Part shown: positions 35,133 through 43,952 of the stretch, one piece after another | Layout: the number at the start of each line of letters is the position of its first letter | Numbering within the stretch: position 1 is the first letter of the stretch | Assembly: GCA_964468045.1 (NCBI GenBank) | Contig: CAYXTO010000002.1 | Span: 1-64,000, forward strand | Direction of reading: 5' to 3' | Origin: JAWKXU01 sp964468045 | GTDB lineage: Bacteria > Pseudomonadota > Alphaproteobacteria > Sphingomonadales > Sphingomonadaceae | DNA length: 64,000 bases | Program-made: the position numbers and the translations under genes | The notes under the pieces: generated by a model | What the model was told of the DNA's origin: nothing | The model's database searches: none | The model's input: only the letters and a program-made list of their open reading frames with translations

Positions 35133-35885
35133 ATGGCAGGCCATTCCAAGTTCAAGAACATCATGCATCGCAAGGGGGCGCAGGACAAGAAGCGCTCGGC
35201 GATGTTCTCCAAGCTATCGCGCGAAATCACCGTGGCCGCGAAGATGGGCATGCCCGATCCCGACATGAACCCGCGCCTGCGCGCGGCTGTCAACGCCGCC
35301 AAGGCGCAGTCCATGCCCAAGGACAATATCCAGCGGGCGATCGACAAGGCTTCGAAAGGCGACGGGGAGAATTACGAGGAAGTGCGCTACGAGGGCTATG
35401 GCCCGGGCGGCATCGCGCTGATCGTGGAAGCGCTGACCGACAATCGCAACCGCACCGCCACCAATGTCCGCACCGCCTTCTCCAAGAACGGCGGCAATCT
35501 CGGCGCCAGCGGCGCGGTCAGCCATGGCTTCGAGCGGCTGGGCCTGATCGAATATCCGGCCAGCGCCGGCGATGAGGAGAAGGTGCTGGAAGCGGCGATC
35601 GAAGCCGGGGCCGACGATGTCGAAAGCGAAGCCGGAGAAGAGGGGGGGCACTCGATCTGGACCAGCGTCGAATCGCTGCATGAAGTCGCGCGCGAGCTGG
35701 AAAAGACATTGGGCGAGGCGGAAAGCGTGAAGCTGGCCTGGAAGCCCGGCCTCAAGGTCGAGGTGGCGGAAGGCGATGCGCAGACCCTGTTCAAGCTGAT
35801 CGACGTGCTGGATGACGACGACGATGTGCAGACCGTCTGGGGCAATTACGAAGTTCCGGACGAAGTCATGGCGAAGCTGGGCTAA
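35133..35885 (+). CDS. YebC/TACO1 family protein
   Basis: A 250-residue protein beginning MAGHSKFKNIMHRKGAQD, the standard YebC start, with three domains and an acidic C-terminal half (DVLDDDDDVQTVWGNYEV). The family includes transcriptional regulators (PmpR) and, more recently described, translation factors that relieve proline-rich stalling. It lies 9 bases before ruvC, the usual yebC-ruvC order, and is probably cotranscribed with it. Confidence 0.96.
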   Translation: MAGHSKFKNIMHRKGAQDKKRSAMFSKLSREITVAAKMGMPDPDMNPRLRAAVNAAKAQSMPKDNIQRAIDKASKGDGENYEEVRYEGYGPGGIALIVEALTDNRNRTATNVRTAFSKNGGNLGASGAVSHGFERLGLIEYPASAGDEEKVLEAAIEAGADDVESEAGEEGGHSIWTSVESLHEVARELEKTLGEAESVKLAWKPGLKVEVAEGDAQTLFKLIDVLDDDDDVQTVWGNYEVPDEVMAKLG

Positions 35886-35894
35886 GCCTGACGC

Positions 35895-36392
35895 ATGATC
35901 ATCCTCGGCCTCGATCCATCCCTGTCCCGCACGGGCTGGGGGGTCGTCCGGGCCGAGGGTTCCCGGCTTTCCCATATCGCCAATGGGGAGATCCCCACCG
36001 ATCCGAAGGCCACGCTTTCCTTGAGGCTGCTCGCCCTGCAGGAAGGGATCGCGCAGGTGATTGCCCTGCATCGCCCCGACCGGGCCGCCGCGGAAGAAAT
36101 ATTCCTCAACAAGAACCCGCAATCGACCATCAAGCTGGCACAGGCCCGTGGCGTGGTGCTGGCTGCCTGCGGCGCCGCCGGGCTGGCGGTTGCCGAACAT
36201 TCCGCGCGGCTGGTGAAGAAGGCGGTGGTCGGCACCGGCGGGGCGGAGAAGCGGCAAGTGCAGGCCATGCTCAAGGTGCTGCTGCCGGGGGCCGGGATCG
36301 CCGGGCCGGATGCAGCCGATGCGCTGGCCGTGGCGATCGCCGATGCGCATCTGGGACATTCGGGCCGGACCGGCATCAGGAGACAGGCATGA
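35895..36392 (+). CDS. ruvC: Holliday junction resolvase RuvC
   Basis: A 165-residue resolvase that cuts four-way DNA junctions in recombination. The acidic active-site residues are Asp7 (LGLDPSL), Glu67/68 (AAEEIF) and the C-terminal GPDAADALAVA. Length is normal. The ruvA and ruvB genes do not follow; instead the stop overlaps the ATG of the ArsC-like gene by 4 bases. Confidence 0.97.
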   Translation: MIILGLDPSLSRTGWGVVRAEGSRLSHIANGEIPTDPKATLSLRLLALQEGIAQVIALHRPDRAAAEEIFLNKNPQSTIKLAQARGVVLAACGAAGLAVAEHSARLVKKAVVGTGGAEKRQVQAMLKVLLPGAGIAGPDAADALAVAIADAHLGHSGRTGIRRQA

Positions 36393-36742
36393 ACATCATT
36401 CTCTACGGCATACCCAATTGCGATACGGTCAAGAAGGCCCGGACCTGGCTTGAGGCGGCTGAAATTCCCTATGAATTCCACGACTTCAAGAAGGTCGGCG
36501 TGGGCCGCGCCAAGCTGCGGGAATGGGAAGAGGTGGTGGGCTGGGAGGTGCTGCTCAACCGCCGCGGCACGACTTTCCGCAAGCTCGATGAGGGGCAGAA
36601 GACCGGCCTCGATGCGGACAAGGCCCTTGCGCTGATGGAAGCGCAGCCTTCCATGATCAAGCGCCCGGTGCTCGAATGGGACGGCGGAACGCTGGTCGGC
36701 TTCGATCAGGACGAGTGGCGCCGCATATTTGTGGGCGAATAG
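36389..36742 (+). CDS. ArsC/Spx-family thioredoxin-fold protein (YffB-like)
   Basis: A 117-residue ArsC-family protein with GIPNCDTVKKARTWLE; the single redox Cys11 replaces a CxxC. The HDFKKVGVGRAKL and QPSMIKRPVLEWDG segments match YffB-like members rather than true arsenate reductase, which uses several cysteines and arginines and sits in ars operons. It is translationally coupled to ruvC by an ATGA overlap. A general thiol-related role is likely but unproven. Confidence 0.9.
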   Translation: MNIILYGIPNCDTVKKARTWLEAAEIPYEFHDFKKVGVGRAKLREWEEVVGWEVLLNRRGTTFRKLDEGQKTGLDADKALALMEAQPSMIKRPVLEWDGGTLVGFDQDEWRRIFVGE

Positions 36743-36775
36743 CAACTCGCGGGGAAGGCCGGGGCGGGCTCTTCC

Positions 36776-37360
36776 TTTCCTACATGCCTGAAATCTGGCT
36801 TATCCCGAGGGATGAAATGCAGAGCATTCCTTCCCCGTGGTCGTCATCCCGGCCCCGTTCGTCATCCCCGTGCAAACGGGGATCTATTTGCGACATCGCC
36901 CTGGATTCCCGCGTTCGCGGGAATGACGGAGAGGGGCGGGAATGACAAAGGTAGTGCGCCATCCCCGTTCTCGTCATCCCAGCCCTTCGGCTGGCCGGCA
37001 GGCCGGCCGCTCAGGATAAACTGCCCTTCCGGCAGGCCGGGATCGTTGGGAAGGGCGCGGCGCCTTGCCGAGAGAGATGCCAGCCTGCGCTGGCATGACG
37101 TATGGACGGATGCACCCTCGCGAAAGGTCACACAATTGCACACCGGCTTTTCACCCTGGAACGGCTGTTTATCGCGAGCCATGGCGCGGGTGCGAGCCGA
37201 AATCGAAATCCACATTTCCGGCGTTCTGCGTCAACCTGAGTACCCGTTGCGCCTTCTTCGTCATCCCCGTGCAAACGGGGATCCAGTTCAATCTGGCCCC
37301 TGGATTCCCGCTTGCCCGAAGGGCAGTTTATCCTGAGCCAGTCGAAGGGCGGGAATGACG
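36776..37360. repeat. composite interspersed repeat (copy C)
   Basis: The 690-base gap 36743-37432 is filled by a mosaic homologous, in the same orientation, to 15779-16274. The shared blocks occur in the same order: tttcctaca...aaatctggcttatcc with gcagagcat (36776-36828), cgtcatccc palindromes, aaggtcac-ca-ttgc...gctgtttatcg (37124-37174), cacatttccggcgtt-tgcgtcaac (37211-37235), gtgcaaacggggatccagtt, and cagtttatcctgagccag. Copy C has extra palindromic modules at ~36870-37100, including ggccggcaggccggcc. No gene is seen. Confidence 0.85.
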
Positions 37361-37432
37361 AAGGCGGTGCAATCCGCTCGCTAAACCGAATATTCCCCGA
37401 TAGGGTCCGCGTCCGGCAGAGGAGACGCACAT

Positions 37433-38410
37433 ATGCGATGGCAGGAATTCAGCAGCAGGATCCAGACCTTCCAGACCCCCAACGGTCCGATTTCCGCGGC
37501 TGTCGACGGCAATGGGCCGCTGGTCATCCTGATGCATGGCTGGCCGGAGCTCGGCTTTTCCTACCGGCACCAGATCGCTCCGCTGGTCGCTGCCGGCTAT
37601 CGCGTCGCGGCGCCGGACATGCGGGGGTACGGGCGCAGCATCAAGCCGTTCGACCCCGCGCTCTATACGATCGACGCCCATGCCGACGACATGGCCGCGC
37701 TCGCCCGCGCGTTGGGGGCGGAGCGCTGGATCTCGGTGGGGCACGACTGGGGGTCCCCGGTGGCGTGGCGCTGCGCGCTGCGCTTTCCCGAACAGGTGGC
37801 GGCGGTATTTTCCTTCAGCGTGCCGCACCGCCCGGCGACCGCATTCACGGCGCATGAATGGTTCGATACCGCCTATGCCAACCGCTTCTACTACATGCGG
37901 TACTTCGAGCCGGTCGGCCCCGCCGAAATCGAGCTGGATCGCGACCCGCGCGATTCGCTGAAGCGTATTTATTTCTCCCTGTCCGGCGATGCGCCGCTGT
38001 TCGACTGGACGAGCGAGCGGCCAATAGACGATCCCTTGCTCAAGGGCCTTGCACAGCCGCCGTCCGGGCCGCTCAGCTTCATGACCGACGAGGATCTGGA
38101 TGCCTATGCCGATGCCTTTGCCCGGGGCAGCTTCCATGGCCCGCTGAACTGGTATCGCAACTGGGACCGGAACGAGCAGCAGGCGCGCGCCTATGGCGAC
38201 CAGCGGATAAAACAGCCCGCCGGCCTGGTGCTGGGTGACCGGGAAATCGTCCTCGCCATGTTCCCCGGGTGCGTCGAGGCGCAGCGGGAAATGTGCCTTG
38301 ATCTGCGGATGGAACGCATCATTCCCGGCGCGGGCCACTGGATCCAGCAGGAGCGCCCGACCGAGACGACCGCCGCCCTGCTGGAATTCCTCGCCACGGT
38401 CGAGATCTGA
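37433..38410 (+). CDS. alpha/beta hydrolase, epoxide-hydrolase-like
   Basis: A 325-residue alpha/beta hydrolase. The oxyanion motif HGWP is at 35-38 and the nucleophile elbow GHDWG places Asp105 as nucleophile, as in soluble epoxide hydrolases and haloalkane dehalogenases. A cap domain with tyrosines (FYYMRYFEP; NWYRNW) that could activate an epoxide ring lies between residues ~140 and 250, and the catalytic His is in PGAGHWIQ near residue 303. Epoxide hydrolysis is the best call. First gene after repeat copy C. Confidence 0.88.
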   Translation: MRWQEFSSRIQTFQTPNGPISAAVDGNGPLVILMHGWPELGFSYRHQIAPLVAAGYRVAAPDMRGYGRSIKPFDPALYTIDAHADDMAALARALGAERWISVGHDWGSPVAWRCALRFPEQVAAVFSFSVPHRPATAFTAHEWFDTAYANRFYYMRYFEPVGPAEIELDRDPRDSLKRIYFSLSGDAPLFDWTSERPIDDPLLKGLAQPPSGPLSFMTDEDLDAYADAFARGSFHGPLNWYRNWDRNEQQARAYGDQRIKQPAGLVLGDREIVLAMFPGCVEAQREMCLDLRMERIIPGAGHWIQQERPTETTAALLEFLATVEI

Positions 38411-38439
38411 GCGATTCCGCAGGCGGAAGGGACAGGCCG

Positions 38440-38853
38440 ATGAAGACCGTGACCATTACTCAGGAAGCATTGCGCGAAATGGTCGCTTCGCTTCCGCCGG
38501 ACCAGCCGATCACCAATCTCAACCTGCTGCGGTTTCGGGATGTGGCGGACTATGAGGAGGGCAGTACCCTGCCGCCCTGCAGCGGGAGGGAAGCCTATTT
38601 CGGGCGTTATGCGGTGGGGGTGATGCCCATCGCGACTCGCCTCGGCGCGCGTGCGATCTGGAGCGGCGCGGCCCGGGCCCATCTCGTATGCCCGCAGGAC
38701 GAGCGTTGGGACGAGATCCTGATCATGGAATATCCCACGCCGGATGCCTTGCTGATGCTGTTCGACGATCCCGAATATCAGCGGCACATGATCCATCGCA
38801 CCGCCGCGCTGGAGGATTCGCGCCTGATCGCCATGCAGGCGAACGACCTGTAA
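38440..38853 (+). CDS. DUF1330-like protein
   Basis: A 137-residue protein with ITNLNLLRFRDVADYEEG near the N-terminus and EILIMEYPTPDALLMLFDDPEYQ towards the C-terminus, the arrangement of a dimeric alpha/beta-barrel (ferredoxin-like) domain of the DUF1330 type. No catalytic residues can be assigned. It lies 29 bases after the epoxide-hydrolase gene, and its TAA overlaps the ATG of the beta-propeller gene by one base, so all three may be one operon. Confidence 0.8.
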   Translation: MKTVTITQEALREMVASLPPDQPITNLNLLRFRDVADYEEGSTLPPCSGREAYFGRYAVGVMPIATRLGARAIWSGAARAHLVCPQDERWDEILIMEYPTPDALLMLFDDPEYQRHMIHRTAALEDSRLIAMQANDL

Positions 38854-39941
38854 TGAGCCGGCCTGACGTTTCAGCCGCCTCACACACAGGCCTCGCCTTG
38901 CAGCGCGATGAGGGCGAGGCCGGACAAGACCTCGATCCGGACCGGCAGTGCGGAGAGGGCGTTTCCGCAACCGGAAGCGCACCCGACGTGACGATCCGTC
39001 TGAAGGATATTGCCGATCCGGCCTTGCGCAGCAGGGTCGCGCTGCCCCAGCTTACCGCGCACAGCGCCTGCAATCCGTCGGTGATCTCCCGGCGAGGCAA
39101 GCTCCTGGCGGTCTACAAGGGCGTCAATTACAAGCTTCGCAAGCGCGGTTATCAAGGCTGGTACGGCGGATTTACGGTCCCCTTCTCCGACAGCCAGAAC
39201 TACCTGGCGGTCCTGTCGGAAGATCTCGAGATCGAGAGCGCGGGCTTCATCGAGGACCGGCACATCCGCGCGAATTCCTATGCATACAACGGGATCCAGG
39301 ATCTGCGCCTGTTCTCATGGAACGGGAAGCTGTGCTGCGCCGGAGTGGCCATCACCCACAAGCCGGAACCCGAACTGGGCGGGTTCCGGAAGATCAAGCG
39401 GGTCCTGCTGTGCGAATTGAAGGGCGGGACCCTGCATCCGCTGCTGCTGCTGCCCGGCTGGCAGGACTACGAGAAGAACTGGATGCCCTGGGTCAGGAAC
39501 AACGAGCTGAACCTGGTCTACGCGCTCGATCCCTATAATATCCTGAAGCTCGAGCAGAGGACGATAACGGACCAGGTCTTCCCGCAAGCCAAGCCGGAAC
39601 TCGCCGGTCAGAGCGGCGGCTCCTGCGTCGTCCCCTTCGGCGACAGGTTCATCTCCGTGATCCATCGCAAGTATCCCGGCGTTCTGAACGATCCGGCGGA
39701 GGGCGAGGCGCTGGTCGCCTACACCCATAGCCTGGTCATATATTCCGCCGATTACGACGTGCTGGCGGTCAGCGCCGAATTCACCTTCGAGGGAGAGCGC
39801 GTGGAATTCTGCTGCGGGATCGCGCTCGTCGGAGAAAGCGTGGTCTTTTCCTACGGCGTCTGGGACGAGGAGGCGATCCTGCTCAAGCTTCCACTGCGCG
39901 ATGTGCTGGACCGGCTGGGCCTGAGCGCTTTCTCCGGCTAA
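38853..39941 (+). CDS. GH130/GH43-like five-bladed beta-propeller protein
   Basis: A 362-residue protein. After a ~45-residue Asp/Gly-rich tail, it shows blade-like repeats with CNPSVISRRGKLLAVYK (73-89), GIQDLRLFSWNGKL (147-160), YEKNWMPWVRNNELNLVY (206-223), GGSCVVPFGDRFISVIH (255-271) and CGIALVGESVVFSYG (321-335). The N-P-S, (E/Q)D-x-R-L-F and EKNW-P patterns are those of GH130-type mannoside phosphorylases and related uncharacterised propellers, but Glu before Asp is Gln here. It may bind or modify a glycan. The one-base overlap with the upstream gene implies coupling. Confidence 0.7.
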   Translation: MSRPDVSAASHTGLALQRDEGEAGQDLDPDRQCGEGVSATGSAPDVTIRLKDIADPALRSRVALPQLTAHSACNPSVISRRGKLLAVYKGVNYKLRKRGYQGWYGGFTVPFSDSQNYLAVLSEDLEIESAGFIEDRHIRANSYAYNGIQDLRLFSWNGKLCCAGVAITHKPEPELGGFRKIKRVLLCELKGGTLHPLLLLPGWQDYEKNWMPWVRNNELNLVYALDPYNILKLEQRTITDQVFPQAKPELAGQSGGSCVVPFGDRFISVIHRKYPGVLNDPAEGEALVAYTHSLVIYSADYDVLAVSAEFTFEGERVEFCCGIALVGESVVFSYGVWDEEAILLKLPLRDVLDRLGLSAFSG

Positions 39942-39984
39942 GAGGCATTGCCGGCGATTTGACCGATGAGGGGCAGACCAGCAG

Positions 39985-40236
39985 ATGAACCTGACTGACA
40001 ATACCGAGCTTGCGCTTATCCATGAACTGCTGATCGAGATGGGGCATGACCTCGGCGGCGACGCGCCGTTCGGCGATCTCACCGTGGAGCAACTCAAGCT
40101 CGACAGCCTTGCCACCGTGGAATTGCTGATGCTGGTGGAGGAACGCACGGGGGTCGAGGTGCCGGTGGATCCGGTCACGTCCGGAACCACCATGGCGCAG
40201 CTGGCCGACCTTATCCGGGCGCAACCAGTGCCTTGA
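39985..40236 (+). CDS. stand-alone acyl carrier protein
   Basis: An 83-residue ACP/PCP-fold protein. The phosphopantetheine attachment site is Ser41 in KLDSLATVELLM, with an acidic helix 2 (LLMLVEERTG). It is not the fatty-acid AcpP, whose DSLD and surroundings differ. It lies 43 bases after the propeller gene on the same strand and its 3' end overlaps the convergent hydrolase gene by 26 bases. No ketosynthase, adenylating enzyme or phosphopantetheinyl transferase is adjacent, so its acyl or aminoacyl load is unknown. Confidence 0.88.
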   Translation: MNLTDNTELALIHELLIEMGHDLGGDAPFGDLTVEQLKLDSLATVELLMLVEERTGVEVPVDPVTSGTTMAQLADLIRAQPVP

Positions 40237-41149
40237 ACATTTCGACCAGCTTCCCTTCGGCGATGAGGGGCTGGATCGTATTGTGAGCGGCCCCGGGCAG
40301 ATGGACCAGGCCGATGGACGCCAGTCCATCCAGGTGCTGCGCGTGGGCCACGTCGCGGTTGTTGCGTCCGCCATAGACCAGGGTGCGGGGAACGGCGGGG
40401 TCCGCCTTCTCCAGCAATGGCCGGCAATCGAGCAGCCATTCCGGATTCACCTGCGCACGCACTTCGTCGCTGAACAGGCGCGGGACGGGAAGCGGTGAAT
40501 CCTTGCTGAGGTCGGTCTGGTGGGAGAAACCGAGATAGCCGTCGCAAGGCAGGAGGAGCGAGGTGAGCAGCGCGGCGTAGCCTCCGCTCGAATATCCGCT
40601 GACATACAGGCGCTGCTTGCCACGCTTGTGCGCGAAGCGCCGGATCGACGCCGCGATCCCGGGCATATCCGCCGCGAAGCCGGAAACGCCGCCGTGGTAA
40701 TTCAGGTAGCTCGCGTCCTTGAGCAGCAGGATGTCGCACGGCAGCCGGGACAGCATCGCGATCAGCGCTGCATTGGAAACGTAGAAATTATTGAACATAT
40801 TCGTGAAAATTACGAGAAGCGCATCATTTGCGACCGGGTTTCTCGCATGCAGGTAGGAATTCTTGCGGTAGCAGATTTCCATGTTTTTCCTGCTCGCCTT
40901 TTCGATCCTGTAGAATTTCCTGATCTCGGAGAAGGTCTTTCCGATCATCTCCGCATAGGCGATTACATTGCGATGCCTGGTCTCCGCTTGCAGGATCGAG
41001 ATCGGTCTGCTCGCGCCGGGATGCCCGTGGGCGACCAGCTCTTCCGCAGCGAACAGGGCCTTGCGGACCGGAAGATCGGGCTTGTTGGCCAGTCGCTCGA
41101 TCCGTTGCAATCCTTCGAGGGAATGCTGCAGGATATGGTCAAACTCCAT
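40211..41149 (-). CDS. serine alpha/beta hydrolase-like protein with N-terminal extension
   Basis: A 312-residue protein. The C-terminal ~200 residues are an alpha/beta hydrolase with nucleophile elbow G185-Y-S187-S-G189 and candidate Asp266 and His289 (GAAHNTIQ). The first ~100 residues are charged and helical, with no family I recognise. There is no signal peptide. It could be a thioesterase or acyl/sugar esterase working with the neighbouring ACP. Its start overlaps the sulfotransferase stop by 11 bases, so these two minus-strand genes are probably cotranscribed, sulfotransferase first. Confidence 0.75.
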   Translation of the reverse strand: MEFDHILQHSLEGLQRIERLANKPDLPVRKALFAAEELVAHGHPGASRPISILQAETRHRNVIAYAEMIGKTFSEIRKFYRIEKASRKNMEICYRKNSYLHARNPVANDALLVIFTNMFNNFYVSNAALIAMLSRLPCDILLLKDASYLNYHGGVSGFAADMPGIAASIRRFAHKRGKQRLYVSGYSSGGYAALLTSLLLPCDGYLGFSHQTDLSKDSPLPVPRLFSDEVRAQVNPEWLLDCRPLLEKADPAVPRTLVYGGRNNRDVAHAQHLDGLASIGLVHLPGAAHNTIQPLIAEGKLVEMFKALVAPG

Positions 41150-41939
41150 GATCGCGCGCCTTGTCGAGTTCCGCGAACGCGTCGGGAAATTGCGCCATTA
41201 GCCCGTTCTTCGTTTCCCGGTTGGCCCTGTAGGCCTGGGTGGCTGCCGCCATCCCGGCCGCGTCGGCGATCGGCAATGTCGCGGGATCATGCCCGCAGTG
41301 GAGGGCTATGCGTTCCAGAACGCCCGCTGGATCGGTGAAGAAGTCTTCGCTGGCCACGCTGAGATGCGGCCTGTCCCGCAGGAAGGCCTGCCATCGCCTT
41401 TCCTGCAAGTCGAGGAACTGGTTGACGATGCGGATCGAGCGCGGCGAAATCTCGGATATGTCGGGGATGCCGGAAATCTGGGCGTGACCCTCGTAAGGCA
41501 TCTTGGTCTGGTAGAGCGTCATCAGGCTGGCCACCTGGTCGCTGCGCGTCCGCCGGTGGAGATGGATGAACAGATGCCCCTCGCCCGTGCCGACGATCTG
41601 CCGGACCTGCGCGATCTGGTATCCGAAGGCGGCGCAAGCCACGATCCCATCCCTGCTGCGCCAGCGGCAGACATTGCTCCAATAGGCTTCGAAACCCTCG
41701 GGGGTGGTAGGGTCGACATCCGGGCACCAACGCTTCCCCAGCCGTTCGAAGGCCCAGGGATGGAGATATTCGCCCGGGAAGGCCAGGCCCAGTTCATGCA
41801 TGGCCCGTGACAGGCGGTGCGAGCCGGTGCGCGGCGTAGTGCAGAGGAACAGGTAGCGCGGGGCGCCGGCTTCGTCCGAAAGCCGGTCATACTCTTCCCC
41901 GCTCAGTTCCAGATCGACTTCGTTGGTTGCCTCGCTCAC
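41139..41939 (-). CDS. Stf0-type PAPS sulfotransferase
   Basis: A 266-residue sulfotransferase that would move sulfate from PAPS to a hydroxyl group. The 5'-phosphosulfate loop reads CTTPRTGSHRLSRAM (33-47) and the 3'-phosphate site IHLHRRTRSDQVASL (125-139). PGEYLHPWAF and the GIVACAAFGYQ region fit the Stf0 family, whose mycobacterial founder sulfates trehalose. The acceptor here is unknown. It is the first gene of a two-gene minus-strand unit with the serine hydrolase, convergent with the ACP and propeller genes. Confidence 0.85.
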   Translation of the reverse strand: MSEATNEVDLELSGEEYDRLSDEAGAPRYLFLCTTPRTGSHRLSRAMHELGLAFPGEYLHPWAFERLGKRWCPDVDPTTPEGFEAYWSNVCRWRSRDGIVACAAFGYQIAQVRQIVGTGEGHLFIHLHRRTRSDQVASLMTLYQTKMPYEGHAQISGIPDISEISPRSIRIVNQFLDLQERRWQAFLRDRPHLSVASEDFFTDPAGVLERIALHCGHDPATLPIADAAGMAAATQAYRANRETKNGLMAQFPDAFAELDKARDHGV

Positions 41940-42079
41940 GGGATATCCTGCTATTCCGGCTGTTCGCGCGGCGAAGCGCCTGGTTCATCGCGATCCCCCT
42001 TATCGGCGGATCGGGGAATCGACAACCGGGACGCGGATCAGGCCCGCCTAGCGTGCCTTTTACCGATCCGCAGCCGCGA

Positions 42080-43339
42080 TCAGGCGACCATCGGCATGTC
42101 CATCCCCGCGAGCAGCCGCTCCGCGATGCCGTCCCAATCGTCCAGGCCCCATTCTTCCGGAGAAGTGGAGGCGACGATGCCATCGCCGGCGAGGCTGTCC
42201 TCGATCACGATCTCTTCGGGCGGCAGGAAGCTGCGCTCGACCGTGTCGTAGAAGCACAGCACGCGCGGCCGCGAGTTGCGCCGCTTGTTCACCAGTACGA
42301 TGCCCAGGCGATTGCTGCGCAACCGCACCAGCATCCGGGGCGGGAACACGCCCACGCTTTGCATGAAGGTGAAGAGCAGGGCCTGGTCGAAATGGCCCTC
42401 CCAGCTCCACATCTGGCCCACCGCCTCGGCGGGGGACCATGCCTTCTTGTAGGCGCGGTCCGATGTTAGCGCGTCATAGACATCGCAGATCGCGCCAAGG
42501 CGGGCGGCTTCGGAGATCGCATCGCTTTGCAGGCCGAAGGGATAGCCGGTGCCATTCATCTTCTCGTGATGATGGCGGCATACGTCGAGCGCCATCTCGC
42601 TGATGTTGGGCGTGTCGCAAAGCAGGTGGAAGCCGTGCTCCGGATGGGTCCGCACCAGCTCGAATTCCGCATCGGTCAGCCTGCCCGCCTTGTGCAGCAC
42701 CGGCTCGGGAATGCCCATCTTCCCGATATCGTGGAGCAGGCCGGCCAGCCCGTATTCCTTGGTCTCGAGTTCGCTCTTGCCCATGAAGCGGGCGAGATTG
42801 ACCATGAGCGTGCATACGGCCACGGAATGGAAGTAGGTATATTCGTCGCTGTTCTTGAGCCGGATCACGTCCAGCAGGGTACGCGGCCCACGCTCCACCG
42901 ACCGCGCGATTTCGTCGACGACCGGAAGCACATCGCTGACGCGCACCGCCCGGCCCAGCCGCGCGCCGTCGAACACGTGGCGCATCACCTTCTTCGAGCG
43001 CGATACCAGCGCAACCGCTTCGCGGCGTTCCGCGGCCCGGCGGGTCTCTCCGTAATCGGCCGGACGCCCGCCCTGGTGCTTGTGCGCGGTGGGTCGCTTC
43101 ATCGCCTCGCGATGCTGGGGAATGGCAGCCACGGGAGCATCGGCAGAGTCTTCCGGCCCCACCCCCAGCGCATCGTCGATCACCACGAAGGGTACGCCCG
43201 ATTGGTGCACGCGCTCCACATCCTCAGGCGTCTTCAGCACGAATTTCACACGCCAGAACGGATGGTCGAACCATGAACCGCCGAAGCCGCGCACATACAT
43301 GCCGAGGCGCACCTGGTCGGGGCGAATCTTTCGCTCCAT
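42080..43339 (-). CDS. HD-GYP cyclic-di-GMP phosphodiesterase with DUF3391
   Basis: A 419-residue soluble protein. An N-terminal DUF3391 domain (MERKIRPDQVRLGMYVRGFG) precedes an HD-GYP domain with His203-Asp204 (LLHDIGKMGIPE), HPEHG, and the HHEKMNGTGYP motif with Gly265-Tyr266-Pro267. All metal-binding residues expected of an active c-di-GMP phosphodiesterase appear present. The start at 43339 follows GGGGAAG and gives the usual DUF3391 N-terminus; a longer in-frame extension is unlikely. No adjacent partner. Confidence 0.93.
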   Translation of the reverse strand: MERKIRPDQVRLGMYVRGFGGSWFDHPFWRVKFVLKTPEDVERVHQSGVPFVVIDDALGVGPEDSADAPVAAIPQHREAMKRPTAHKHQGGRPADYGETRRAAERREAVALVSRSKKVMRHVFDGARLGRAVRVSDVLPVVDEIARSVERGPRTLLDVIRLKNSDEYTYFHSVAVCTLMVNLARFMGKSELETKEYGLAGLLHDIGKMGIPEPVLHKAGRLTDAEFELVRTHPEHGFHLLCDTPNISEMALDVCRHHHEKMNGTGYPFGLQSDAISEAARLGAICDVYDALTSDRAYKKAWSPAEAVGQMWSWEGHFDQALLFTFMQSVGVFPPRMLVRLRSNRLGIVLVNKRRNSRPRVLCFYDTVERSFLPPEEIVIEDSLAGDGIVASTSPEEWGLDDWDGIAERLLAGMDMPMVA

Positions 43340-43574
43340 CTTTCGCTTCCCCGCTTTCCCGGAGCAGGCCGAGCTCTGGCGCTGTTCCGCAAAAACCCCA
43401 GTCCATCCCGCCGGAATCCGGGAGATGGAGGGGCGGCTCCGTCCAGCGAAGTCGTCCCAGGCCACAGCTAGGGCGAAACTCGATAAATATTCGTTACCGG
43501 ATGGCGGCTTTCCCGCTCTTGCGGGGATGTCTCATGCCGGGCAATCTTATGACTCAGAACAACAGGAGAGTCTG

Positions 43575-43952
43575 ATGGTGGATTTCGCGGCAGCGGCCGA
43601 CCGGGTGGTGGAAGCCTTCAACGAAATGGATTTCGACAGGCTGCGCAGCCTGATGGCGCCGAACCACAAGTTTCGCCATTTCAATCGGGGCTTCGCGATC
43701 GACAACCGCGACGAGTTCGTCGACCTGCTGATTCACTTTGCCAGCAACATCATGCCGGAAAGGCGGCTGGAAACGCCCGAGCGCGTCACCGTGTCGGGCA
43801 ATCTCGTCATCCGCGAAGGCTGGTATTCCGGAAAGGCTGCCGGAAATTGGGAGGGATGGTCGGAAGCCGGGGAAGAAGTGCGGCACAAGACCGCGACCTT
43901 CTATCTGTTCGACGATGACGGCCTGCTGCTGGAATGGGTCGATTACGGCTGA
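43575..43952 (+). CDS. SnoaL/NTF2-like protein
   Basis: A 125-residue protein with the cone-shaped NTF2/SnoaL fold pattern: an N-terminal helix (AAADRVVEAFNEMDFDRLRSLM), then strands ending in ATFYLFDDDGLLLEWVDYG. The family includes isomerases, cyclases and dehydratases as well as many proteins with no known activity. AGGAGAG lies 8 bases before the ATG. It ends convergently with, and overlaps by 10 bases, the oxidoreductase gene. Confidence 0.8.
   Translation: MVDFAAAADRVVEAFNEMDFDRLRSLMAPNHKFRHFNRGFAIDNRDEFVDLLIHFASNIMPERRLETPERVTVSGNLVIREGWYSGKAAGNWEGWSEAGEEVRHKTATFYLFDDDGLLLEWVDYG

Noticed and set aside
36389..36742. Arsenate reductase assignment for the ArsC-family gene
   Set aside because: Sequence fits YffB/Spx-like members with a single N-terminal Cys, and no arsenic-resistance genes are nearby.
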